From Tetracentron sinense (Eukaryota; Streptophyta; Magnoliopsida; Trochodendrales; Trochodendraceae), in NCBI GenBank assembly GCA_015143295.1, contig CM026560.1, forward strand, positions 2,916,501-2,980,500: DNA of 64,000 bases, written 5' to 3'. Numbering within the stretch: the stretch's first letter is position 1; each line of letters begins with the position of its first letter. A model generated the notes under the pieces. It was not told the origin of the DNA. It was given only the letters and a program-made list of their open reading frames with translations, and did not search any database. Position numbers and translations under genes: made by a program. Shown one piece after another: positions 22,201 to 35,300 of the stretch.

Positions 22201-25200
22201 GTGTATGCAATGAAATGTTCATTACTTTCTTTTCTCAATAGATATGAATGAAATCTTTTGGATAATAGATTATTCAATTTTCTGATTTATTAAGTATGTT
22301 TTGTATTTTTTTTAACTACTAAAAAGAATGGGTTGAGTCTTACGATTTTTTATTTGAATCTAGATTTGAATCGAATCAGGCCTAAAATGATTTTACGATT
22401 TGATTACGATTTAACAACCTTGTCCTCATCTGTGTTTTTGGTACATCTTAACTGGCTTTTCAGTAGTAAACAATATTTTCCATGTAAAACATGCATTTTA
22501 AAACTAATTGTGTTTTCTCCAACTTGGTTGGGTAAAGATAAAGTCTAAAATTAAGTCATGTGGCACACTTGCATTAACTCTTATGTACCATGTAGGAGAT
22601 TTTCTAGATCAGAAAACAAACCAATTGACCAGTTGTTAATTGTTATCCATTCTGCCATCTTTCTCAAATAGAATTTGGTGAACTCCCCAGAAAAGGGTTT
22701 GTAGCTCTTATAATTGTGAGAATTCAAGTGTGTTGCTTTTTGTCGTCGGTGGGCATAGAATGGTGAATTCTGTCCCCCCTTCACGAGGCGTTACTTGCTA
22801 GATATTTAGCTGGTTACTTACCATACAAAAATGCTCATATTATTCAGTTTCCTTTTTATCCCAGCTATTATCTCTCTTTTTCATGGTTTTACTGTTCAAA
22901 TGATATGTTACAACTATCTAATAATTGTTTATGTTTAAAGATTTCCTACTATTATTTTTTCAGTATTAATATAATGAAGTATGTGTTGTGCATCTTTTGC
23001 TAATTTTTTTTCATGCATCATGAAATATAGGTATCATCAGATGTCTGAGGAGGCAATTGCAGAGGCTTGCCCATTTTGTCGCGGAAATTGTAATTGCAAA
23101 GCATGTTTGCGTAGTCATGGAACACTTGAGGTCGGTTTTGGCAGTTGCTGGCTTTCGTGCTTTACTGGTGTCACCAGTAACCTCTTTATCTTATATATGA
23201 TATCGGATGTCTTCTTAATGATTCAATTGTAGATGTCGAAGGGCTCAAAAATGAAGATAAGCAATGATGAAAAGGTTCAGCACAATAAGTATTTGTTACA
23301 TGTACTTCTTCCATTTCTTAAACAATTTCATCGGGAACAAATGATGGAAAAGGAGATGGAGGCTAAGATTCAAGGTAGGCATAGCTTTTGGGAATTGATC
23401 AGTACTTTTGTTGACAGATAGTCTTTGCTATCCATTCAGGTTCAAACTATTTCCTACGGCCTATTAAGTTAGGATGTCTATGCTGTACATAAGATCACCG
23501 AGAAGAGTTAAAACTTGGACAGCTAGAGATGATGACTTATAGTCAGAACTATACTAGTAAAGTTCTTTGATTTTTCGCAAAAGGCTCGTGAATAATTCTC
23601 TTCTTTTTCGTCAAACAATCAATTCATGAAGTATTTACGAATTAAACGTGAATTATTCACGGCTTTTTGAAAAAGTCGCGAATAGATATCTAATATGTGA
23701 AACATATTTGTTTGTAATTTTTAATATTAATATTAATTTTGATATATATATGTGTGTATATATATATATATATTTTTTTTTGAATTTTGCCAAACGATGC
23801 TCGTAGATCAAATGATTGGGATTGCCTGTGACAAATGCAAGGCAATCAGAGAAGAATTAAAACCTTGATGACTAGAGAAGATGACTTAAGAGTCAGAAAA
23901 GATACTCTTAGGTACAGTCATAGGGTTTGTCCAAGCAGTGTAAGCTTCTGGGCTTACTAACCCTAGAGATAGCCTACCAACTAACCAATACAGATTAGTG
24001 GGTCCATGGGCAAGACTTATTAGAGGCACAGCTCAATAAGTTAGACAAACAAAACCTCATTGCTTAAATTGTTTGGCTAACTGGATGTTCCATTTGGACA
24101 GGGTTATCATTATCAGAAATTAAGGTACAACAAGCATTTTTTTCTAGTGATGAGCGTTTGTACTGGTAGGATCCTTTCTCGAATATTTACTTGTTTCATG
24201 ACCATGATTCCTTAATTTTTCGAGGGCCTGACATAATGACATGTTCTTTTGGGCAGCGACAACTGCAAAACTTCTATTGTTGACTTTCACAGAAACTGCC
24301 CAAACTGTTCATATGACCTCTGCCTTACTTGTTGCCGGGAGATTCGTGATGGCTACCTGCAGGGAGGTGGGGAGGAAGTAACCATGCAATATCTCGACAG
24401 AGGGAAAAATTACATGCATGGTGGAGACCCTCTTCCCGTGCCTTCAGGTCAGAAGGAAGCTTTGGATATACATGCTGAGACAAACTCTAAAGATCATGTC
24501 AGGCCAATTTCTGAGTGGAAAGCGAAGGAAAATGGTAGCATCCCTTGCCCCCCGACAAAAATGGGTGGTTGCGGTGATGGCCTTCTGGAGCTGAAGTGTA
24601 TGTTCCCTGAAAAATGGGTTTCAGAGTTGAAAGAAAAAGCTGAAGAAATCGCTAAAACTCACAGACTTACAGATATTCCGGGCAGTTCTACACAATGGTG
24701 CTCCTGTTTCAACTTGGTTGGTGAGATCGACTTTGATAACAAGAAATTAAGGAAAGCCGCTTCTCGTGAAGATTACGATGACAACTATTTGTACTGTCCG
24801 ACAGCTAGAGATATTCAACACGAGGATCTGGAGCACTTCCAGAGGCACTGGATCAAAGGCGAGCCTGTGATCGTAAGCAATGTGCTGGACTTTACTTCTG
24901 GCTTGAGCTGGGAACCAATGGTTATGTGGCGTGCATTCCGTGAGATTACAAATTCCAAGCGTTCCTCTCATTTGGCAGTGAAGGCCATTGATTGCCTGGA
25001 TTGGTGTGAGGTTAGTTCTATTGCTTTACTCATTTTGGCTTCATTATACATGTGTGTGTGTGTGTGCAGGTGGGTATTTTTAGTATTGGTTGACTGTAAG
25101 GATCCTGGTCTACTACGTGTGGGTAGACTGTAAGGGGCTTGGAATAGAATTAACCTCACAACACAATATGGCTGAAAGCACCTTCAGACAATCACGTTTT

Positions 25201-28200
25201 TCAGATGTTTCTCCTCTTGCTATAAACCAGATCAAGCCGTTAATTAAGCTGTTTGTGGTTTTCCTTCTTTCTTGGTCTAGACTTTGTAGATCAGATCAAT
25301 TGTTGGTTTGGGGAAGGGTTAGGGATGGTAGAGTTTGGTTTTTTGGGGGTGACAGTGGAAAAGTTGACAGATAAGTCACCCTTACTGTCACTCTACAGAC
25401 CGTACATGAGATTTTCACCTTTGGTCCTCTCTTACCTCAAGACCGTCACTATGCATTTGATGGTCTTTTTTGGTAGCGATCCCGAGTATCGGCACCAGCC
25501 CTCTAAAGTTCATGTCTCTTTGACTCGAGCAGGAATTTTGCAGGCCTTCTATTGAGGGATCTGGGCTATTCATTCTTTCAAGAATGGACTATGAGAGAGA
25601 ATACAAGACAAAGCCCCTGGCACCTCTCGGACATCTCGGCCCAACATTATCCGTTTCAAGCTTGTCGTACTCCCCATCTGTCGATTGATAGGATCCCCCC
25701 TCGCTCCTCACTGCCGATCGCCTCGGGTGAATGTTCTTTCCAAGGGTTTATTAACCACAATAAGAGGTCTCTTTTGCTGAAAGTTGACTGCATAAAATTA
25801 ACTGTAGTGATGTAGCTCCCCAATCTATCACATCCTTTTTCATGGTAAGAAATAGAGGGGAATGGTCCAGAAAAATTTCTATAGGAACTTGGAAGAATGG
25901 TTTCTTCATCTGACTGGGTGAACTTTTGGCTAATGAGATGCTATATATTATCATTGAATGGTGGCTCGTCGTTTAGCTATTCTACTGGCCTATCTGATGG
26001 GTACCATAGATTTCCTCATTTGTTTTACATTGGATTACTTGACGAGTAAATGGAGACACAAATTATTATGAACTTGGAGCACATCCTCTAATCCTACATA
26101 ACATTGAATGGTGACTCGTCGTTTAGCTGTTCTTATGGCCTATCTGATGGGTACCATAGATGTCCTCATTTGTTTTACATTTGATTACTTGACACGTAAA
26201 TGGAGACACAATTTATTATGAACTTGGAGCACATCCTCTAATCCTACAATCTAAGAACAATTGCTTGAAGAATTTTGTGGTGTGTTTTCCTCTTCTCCTT
26301 ACCTTTCCTTTGATTAGGCTGCACTTGTGTTAAGTTGAGACATCTTTGATTATTGCACCTGACTTGGAATACGTCGTTTTTGGGGTCTTATATTCATTTG
26401 ATTATTTGCACAAGTCAATAGAGAAAAGAGTAGTTTTAAACTTAAAATATATCCTCTAACCCTAGAGTCAAATAACAATTGCTTGAAGAATTATGTATTG
26501 TGTTTTCCTCTTCTATGATTAGGCTGCATTTGCATCAAGTTGAGACATGGAAGGATATACTTCTGTGTCTCTGTGCTTGACATACAATATAATTTGTCCT
26601 CCATTTGATTTAAATGCTTGATGTGTAAATAGAAACCCAGATGGTTTATAATGTAGCAAGACATACTCTAACCCTGCAGTCCAATAACAATGGTTGAAGG
26701 GTATGCTTTGTGTTATACTTTTCTCCTTACCTTTCGTTTGATTAAGTGGTACTCTTATTGAGTTGAGACTTGAGACATGGTATGACCGTATGATATGCTC
26801 CTTTGATCGTTGTGCCTGACTTAGAATACATAGTGCATTTTTTTTTTGGTCTTAAATACATTTGATTACTTGGACAATTAAATTGGAACACTGATGTTTT
26901 GAAACTTAGAATACATATTCTAACCCTACCTTTATATAACAATTGCTTGAACAGTAATGCTATTTTATTTTAATCCTCTTCTTGCTATCCTCAACTTATC
27001 CTTATTCCTCATTACAAATGGGTGTCTTCTGTCTTTTTCCGAGACCTTACTCTTTCTTAGTTCGAGATTTAGGGGGATAACTGCTTATCTACAATGGAAC
27101 TCCTCTTCAGCTTGTTGACTAAAACTTGTCAGAACACAGTTTTCATGAGATAATTAGCTTATTTGCTCAAATACTAATAGCAAACCTCTTGTGTTAAGCA
27201 ACATCACTAGTTCGTTTGAACCTGCTTACACCATGAAATTCTATAAGCCTACACACCTGCATTTTTTATTTTATAAAAGTAGAGTATCTCATCATTTGGA
27301 AAAGTGATGTCGGAAAGACTATGATATAAACAATTTTTTATATAAGTATTGATATGTGAGTAAATTTTTTTATAAATGATAGATAAATTATGGCTGAAAA
27401 GGTATTAAAGTTTCCCCATTATACCCCCAGTGTCGTGCAGGATCTGCCTAGAGGTGGTGTATATATATGCTACTTTTCATTTGACATTCTTTAGTTTTTC
27501 AGTTGATGGATGATATTAAACATTTATATTAAAGCTTGCGATAATATGCAGGTTGAGATTAATATTCACCAATTTTTCAAAGGGTATACAGAGGGTCGAG
27601 CGCACCCCAATTCGTGGCCTGAGATGCTCAAACTGAAAGACTGGCCCCCATCTAATTTTTTTGAAGAGCGCTTACCACGTCATGGTGCCGAGTTTGTCAG
27701 TGCCTTACCATTTCAGGAATACACTCATCCCGGCTATGGCCATCTTAATCTTGCTGTAAAGTTGCCTAAGGATACCTTGAAGCCTGATCTGGGGCCAAAG
27801 ACATATATTGCTTATGGAACTGCCAACGAATTAGGCCGTGGAGACTCTGTAACCAAACTTCATTGTGACATGTCTGACGCGGTATGCTTAGTGTCTTTGT
27901 ATTTCTGACTGCTTTCTTGTGTATCTATCACTAGCTGAAAACTTGTGTTAAGATGGGATGACAGGATTGCCTTCCTTGCCTCTTCCATCTGCAGTGCCCA
28001 AATGCAGGGGGTGGGAGCTACATTGGATGGAACCGCCACTGGGATTTCTTATGATAGAATCAACCCAAATACATGATTATCATCCTATTCATTTTGTTCA
28101 AATTGTCAGAAAGAAAATATAGTGAATGACGTGGACAATATTCCGTTGATTAAACATTTAGGATAATCTGATCAGGACTGCTACATTTGGAATATGGATC

Positions 28201-29299
28201 TCTGTGGTGGGACCTGCACAATAATTAGTCTTATTCCCTTTGCTTATATGTTATATGGAGGAGAGATGGAAGAAGGACGGGTTTTAGCTTTCCTTTTATC
28301 ATGTTGCATGCATGCTTTACACTGTGTACCTTAGGGTGTAGCTTTCCTCTTGTTCCACTGGTTCACTAGGTAGTTGGTGAACCTATATTTGTAAAAAAAA
28401 TAAAAAATTTGATCCATAAAAAGATTTTCTCTTGTTAATATAATTTCTCTTTTTGATCAATAAAGATGTACATATTCAAAGAACATAAAATGTAAACTAG
28501 TATTACTCTTCAATTGTTGTACAAATAGCAATTAAGGAAAAAACAAACAAACAATGAATAATGAAAGTGATTTTTTTTCAAGGAAAATAGTAGGTTTGGT
28601 GATATTCTATTTAAACTTTAAGTTTATGATTGTAATTATTCTCTGATTTTTGTGATATTTGTCATCCTCATCATCTCTGATTTTTCTCTAGTATCATCAT
28701 TGACAATGTCTTATCCCAAATATATTGGATCGGCAATGAGGATCCTTTTTCGCCATTATGTTCTATTTAGACTTTAAAGCCATACCTTTAGTATATCTTA
28801 TATTATCAAATCTTTCCTCAATATTTCGATCCATGTCATTTTGACATTTGCTATCATGTTCTATTTAAAGCTATACCTCTAGTCTATCATGTGTATCATG
28901 TGTTATCAAATCTTTTCTCTATTTTGCCCGTCATCCTTGCCAGTGTTGTCAAGGCGACAAGGGTCACAAGGCAACTTGAGGTGATAGACCCCATGGATGT
29001 TGAGGCGCCCGAGGCGTCACCTAATGAACTCTTTGAAGTAAAAATTCCTCCTAATATGAGATTTATGTATGCTGCATTTTCTTGAATAGGGGCCCTACAA
29101 TTCATGTAAATTGCAAAATCTCCATTTTCAAGATGTGCTTAATAGAACCATCATTGAGATAGTTCTAGGAATAATAAAGGGAGATTCCAAACATTGAGAG
29201 TAAAAATGGAACAAAAAAAAAGTCTACAATAACTATCGTAAGGAAAGGGGAGAGAGGGATAGTGGAGGATAAAAAACAAAAGTCTATAGTGACAAATGA

Positions 29300-29347
<48 letters not shown>

Positions 29348-32300
29348 GGAAGGAAAGGGAGATGGGAGAGACTGTAGGACTGAATAAAAATTAGAGAATA
29401 GTCCAACAGTCAATATGACTCATATTTTGTGAATCTTCCTATTTTATATAATTGCTATTACCAATAAAAAAAAACAGTCAATATGACTGCCAAACAAGGG
29501 GGGAAGAGAGAGAGAGAAGAGTGGAGAGAGAGAAAGACCGTACCTCTTATTCAATTCTTCTCGATTATGCCAAAAAATGAAATAAATAAGCATATAATAA
29601 GTAAAATATATATAATTATAGAGCCTCTATTTATATAAATGATTAAAGACTACTTTAAAGATGAGTTTATGAGAGCTTCGGAGGCCCTAAAGGAAATTTA
29701 GGACATTTCAAGCATTTTTGTAGTAATCGGGCTGCCTAAGCCTAGCTGTGTGCCTGGTTGCCTATGCGACGACTTTAACAACCATGTAAAAAACAAAGGG
29801 GACCATATGGCCCACTCACAAATAGAGCAGGAGAAAGATAGAGACCAATTGGTCCACCTATTGAGCGAGAGAGAAGACAGGATAAGGTGAGGGAAACATA
29901 CTTGACACCGCTCGTCTCTTATTTCTTCTTCTATTTGTAAGCCCTTTTTTTTGTTGACTATATAAACCCTAACATATTATATGATAAAAGACACGAGAAG
30001 TGTATAAAATAACATGCTTTTTTGTTGACCAAACTATCATATTTAAAAAAAAATTATACTCTTAAACAATAATAATAATATTACATATATCAGATTTTTA
30101 ATAATGACAGTCTAGACGACCGCCTGAGGCAATGCCTAACAATTATGATCCTTGCCCTTCTAGAACCTTCAACTTGCATAAATTCACTCACTCATTAGAG
30201 CCATACCTTAGTGTTTCCAAACCATCTCATTTGACTCTCACTTATCTGATCTTGCTCTAGTGCATTCTAATATATGGCTCTTATGTGTACTAATAAAATT
30301 ATCTGTTCTTTTTTAAGAAAAAATGTGGTAAACTTGAGTCTGCCAAGGTTTGTGGATTCAAGTACGCATACTATATAAATGAAACTGCCAACTCACTTAT
30401 CTAGACTGTTCCGTGGCTGGGCACCTCTTGAATGAACTATGAGTCTATGACCTTAGGGTCATTCCAACAGTTACCATTTTCTTTTGGGTTACAGTCACTA
30501 CTTTTTGATTTAAGTATGTCAATATTATCTTTGATGTCATTTGCTCATCTCTTGGCAGAAATGTTCTTTATTTATTTATTTAAATCTTTGAACTTGGTGA
30601 CTTAGGTGAATGTTTTGACACATACTGGAGAAGTGATCCTTAAACCTCAGCAGCTTGCTATCATAGAAAATTTAAAGAAGAAACACATCACTCAAGACCA
30701 AAAAGAATTTTTTGGTACTGTTCATATGGAATACCAAAAGGTTGAGGAGCCGCACATGTCACCATCAGCGGAGAAGTCCATGTTAGAGCAATCTGGTATG
30801 GAGTCATCTCTAATTTCTACTGCAGATGTACCACCCCTTCCTCTGCCTTCCACGTTAGAAAATAGTGGATTTGGTACCATGCTTGCAAATAATGAACAAT
30901 CCTTTGATGGTCTTGAGAAAAAATGTGATGTTGTTTCCTTTGATGTCGAACTCAATGCCAATCGGCATGTTGTTGCAACTGGAAACGGAAAAAATGAAGA
31001 TGCTGGTTCCTCCAGCCCCCAAACTGTAATTGACGAGGAAGCTGCTGATATAACGGGTCAAGAGGATGGAAGAAATGGGTATTCTAGCTTAAATAACCAG
31101 CAATTGTCCAAGGAAACAGCGATGGAGGAGAGGCACCTTTCTGTATCACAAGCTTCCACAATGGAAGCTGGTACGTCTCACACGTTGCTTGCAATTGATG
31201 AAGTGCCTGGTAGCAGCCTGAATGTAAAGGAAGAAGACGTTAGTGGATTTGATATCAAGCCTAACGGTGATATGCTAGATGTTGGAGTTCAGGAAGAAGA
31301 AAGTTCTCGTGTTCTGGATGTCATATCTGAAACAGATGAAGATCGTGCTGGAATTGGAGAAGAGACTAAGGTAAGTACGAGTTTATCTGTTTGCAGAACT
31401 GAAAGCACTGGAGAATTAAACACTACCCAGCTACTTGAAGGGGAGGATGCTGGTTCTTTTGGTTTCATAGCTCAAACTGATGAAGCACATGATGTTGTAA
31501 GCCATAAACTGGATGGAGAAAGTGTGGTTTCGTCAGAAGAAAAAGTTGACAATGATGTGGCAGAGGAAACTATAAAGAGCATGGAGTGGAAAAGTGGTGC
31601 TCGAGGTAGAAAAAGGAAAGCCACAAGTCAAGGAAAGCCACAAGCTGGTTTGGGCCGCAAGTCAAGGAAAGCCACAACAGAGATTGCTATGACAGAATCT
31701 CAGAATGAAGGGGAAACTAGAACTGGTGAAGAACACAACAGGTATAAAAAAGGAGAAGAGGGTGATAATGGTTTCACTGATACCCAACCTTTAACTAGTG
31801 AAGTACTTTTAACTGATCATCCAGAGGGCAAGTTTTCTGCTTTTCCCTTGGAAGGGGTACTTAAGGATAATGTGAAGACGGGAACTAGTGGGTCTGGAAA
31901 CACACCTGAAGCCTCTGAAAAGAGTGAAGATACAAATATGGTTCAAGATGGAATTAGGAAGAGTGGTGGAATTCCTGCAGTTTCGGGAAACAAGATGGAG
32001 GACTTGGAAATAACAGAGGGAGGGGCTCTTTGGGACATTTTCCGGAGACAAGATGTTCCCAAGTTACAGGAATATGTTAGAAAGCACTCCAGGGAATTTA
32101 GGCACTTCTATTGTTCTCCAGTGGATCAGGTTATAACAGATTCAATAGATGTGTGAGAACTCTTGTTTGAATTGTAGATAGTAATCATTGGTGCATGTGT
32201 AAATTTTCGGTTTCAGTGTTTTACATGGTAATCACTGTCTATAAATGGGGTGTTTCTCTCTGGAGACTTCTAAGGTCAAAGTCGATTTCATCGGTGATCT

Positions 32301-35300
32301 TAATGATTTGATCTACCACATGCACAAATTTACAAAAAGAAATTGGTGAACACCTCTGAAATAAGAGATCTCCAAGGTTAGATGCATAGATTGTGGCTGC
32401 CAGTCCCATTTATGTCATGATATCCCATATATGGATGGTATACTGTGTATAACACTGATTGTAGATTTTCCATTGTTCATGCATACACATTGGGCTAATT
32501 ATCACCGTTTATCATGTAAAATATTGTAACATATCTTTTCTTCCAATTATACAGGTTGTTCACCCTATTCATGACCAGACTTTCTACTTGACTCTGGAGC
32601 ATAAAAAGAAGCTCAAGGAGGAATTTGGTTAGTCTATAGTTCACTATAGCTTGGCTGGTTTTGATGCTGTTTTCCTTTTGTTTTGATAGGTGATGCAGTT
32701 TTCATTCTTGGACATGGTTATGTATTTGAATGTTATGTGTAGGAATTGAACCATGGACATTTGTGCAAAAACTTGGAGAGGCAGTTATTATTCCTGCTGG
32801 ATGTCCTCATCAAGTTAGAAATCTCAAGGTAAGTCCCTGAAGATGGTGTTTTTCCTTTTTGCCCTAGTCAATTAAAACTAGATTAAGCTTGTGGAAGTTC
32901 AAGGTTATAAACTTTGGTCCCCAAGGAAAGGGAAACATTTCAAGGAATTTAAAGGAAACAGTCAAACTCAAACTCGGTGTCTCAAACATTGGAAATTTAG
33001 GATGAAATTTTAGGAAATGATAAAACAAACATCAGTACTTGCTCATAAATTATTATATAACAAAACAATGGTTTATTATAGGAAAATAGATATATAATAA
33101 GTGGTTTAAGCTGTTTGCATGTTTTTTTTATCGGTAAAGCATTGGCAGACTATATTATTGAAGGGAGAACAAAGGCCAAGGACTATACTCCAGCAAGAAA
33201 CAGAAAACTCTAGAGTTCAAAGTTACACATGATTAATGATCTATGGACATGGTTATCGAGTAATGCATTTCTAAAAAGGAAAAACAATACATAGTATGGA
33301 GAATTGTACACGGGAGTACCGGACTGGCCCGATGAGGGCTGATAACATCATGTACATTTATTGCCAACATCATGTACATATAATATATTTTGGGCTTAGC
33401 TCGAATTGAGTTGAAGTTGAGCAAGTTTGTGCCTAACTTAGGCTCAGCATGAACTCAAACTTTCACTGTGTTGGGATTTAGGCTGAGTTTCGGGCTTGGT
33501 TTCGATAGACCAAATGTAGTTCGGTCCCATGCAAAACCATAATAATATGGGCACATGACAAGCACATATCCACATAGAGTTACGACATGACATGAAATTA
33601 TCTTACATAATGTTAATGTTACGTCCAACCACTTTATTTATACTCATTACTATTAATAAGAAATACTATATATTTACCGATAAAAAAAAAGAAATACTAC
33701 ATATGGACCCTTTTTTGTACTCATTATGACTAACCCTACTTTTCTACTATTTTATGCTTCTTTAATGGCAAAAGAAGTGCAATATAGCAGATTCCGTGTT
33801 TCATTCTTTTGATTTCACTGTGGTGTGTCTGCGTCTTCAATGGGAGGACCTGTTGTTTGAGAAAATGGTCGCCCGGGTCGAAACTAAGAAGGATGGTGCT
33901 GCAGATTCTCCAACTTCCGTCCTTGAAGACGAGGATTTGGGAGCTTAGTTCACCAGCAAGAAGGGAAGCCTAGTTCACTAGGAGCTTTCAAGTACAATGG
34001 TGGAAAAGAGTTAGAGTTGTGTAGATCGAGTGGAAGGGGACAACGAAACTCTCCTCATCTGGTCTTTTTTTTAGGAAGAAACATGAATTATACTTCTAGA
34101 ACAAATCGACGAGTCATGCATATGAAATCGAAATCCTTCGATTTGCTGGTGGAAGATGAGAAAGACTTGAAATAATAAAGGATTATTGAAAAGGCTATAT
34201 CGCCGAGATCCAAATAGAAGAAATAGCCCTTTGGTGGGCTGTAAAATACCTGGCAAGTAGCATCGTAGATAAAAATCCGGACTCGAAGAGAAGCTTTGGA
34301 AAAACTTTTTGAGGAGGAAATATTGTCAGTAATCAGTGTTATGGAGGGAGCAAAAGCCCCATGCCCAGATGGTTTCTCTATAGAATTTTATAAAAGATGT
34401 GATATTAAGGGTCTTGACATCGTCAAAGTAACTAGAGAGTTCCATTCTGAGAAAAAGTTTGATAACGTCCTCAACAGCTGCTAAACTTTGGCCTCTCGCC
34501 TTTGTTTTGTCATGGGATTCATTAATTCTTCTCCCCAAGGGGCGTTTGTGAATGGGCATGACATTTTAATTGCAATTTGGATGAGAGGTTGAGGAGGGTT
34601 TCTCCTTGACTACTTTGCAAAATACATATGAAAAAAAGCCTATGATAGGGTTTGGCATTCAATGGCATAGTTGAATAAATTCGGCATATCCACAGTCTCC
34701 TCTGTTATGGTCAATGGGAGTCCAGCGATTTTTTTAGAAGCTTTAGGGGTCTTCGTAAAGGCAATCCTTTATCGACCTTTCTGTTTATTATGGCTACAAA
34801 AGCCTTGAGCAGAATGTTCTCTAGGATGGAGGGATTATTGTTAATGATCACCTTCTGATTTCCCATCTCCAGTTCGTAGATGATACACTTGTTTTTTGCG
34901 ATGTTTCGGGTAGGAAAATGGCCTACTTAGGTGGTTTTTTGTTGTTAGAGGTGCTTGGATTAACTTGAATAAAAGTTGTTATCTTTAGGGTGAGTGAGGT
35001 CCTGAATTTAGAGGAACTTGCTGTTTATCTAGGTTGCAAAATGGATTCATTGTCCTTGTTCGAGTTAGGTGTGCCACTTGGGGCTGGCTACAGATCCTTA
35101 CCGGCTTGGAATCCAATAATCGATTGTTTCTCAAAGAAATTAGATGGGTGAAAATTCTTTTACCTTTCAAAAGGAGATAGACTAACTCTCTTGAAAAGCA
35201 CCTTGAGCAGCCTTCCTATATATTTATCCCTCCTAACCATTCTAGTCTCAATAGCCACCGAGATTGAAAGGATTCAAAGGAGATTCTTTGAAACGAGTGG

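Noticed and set aside
29165..29413. Minus-strand open frame rich in Ser-Leu
   Set aside because: Translation of a (GA)n microsatellite.
31371..31396. Apparent mini-intron GTAAGT...TTGCAG inside exon 8
   Set aside because: Only 26 nt, far too short to splice in plants, and its removal would break a reading frame that stays open to the exon end.
32130..32156. Continuation of the exon 8 frame to a stop at 32156
   Set aside because: The frame runs past a donor (CAG|GTTATA); the next exon at 32555 restores the conserved JmjC sequence, so the extension is intron.
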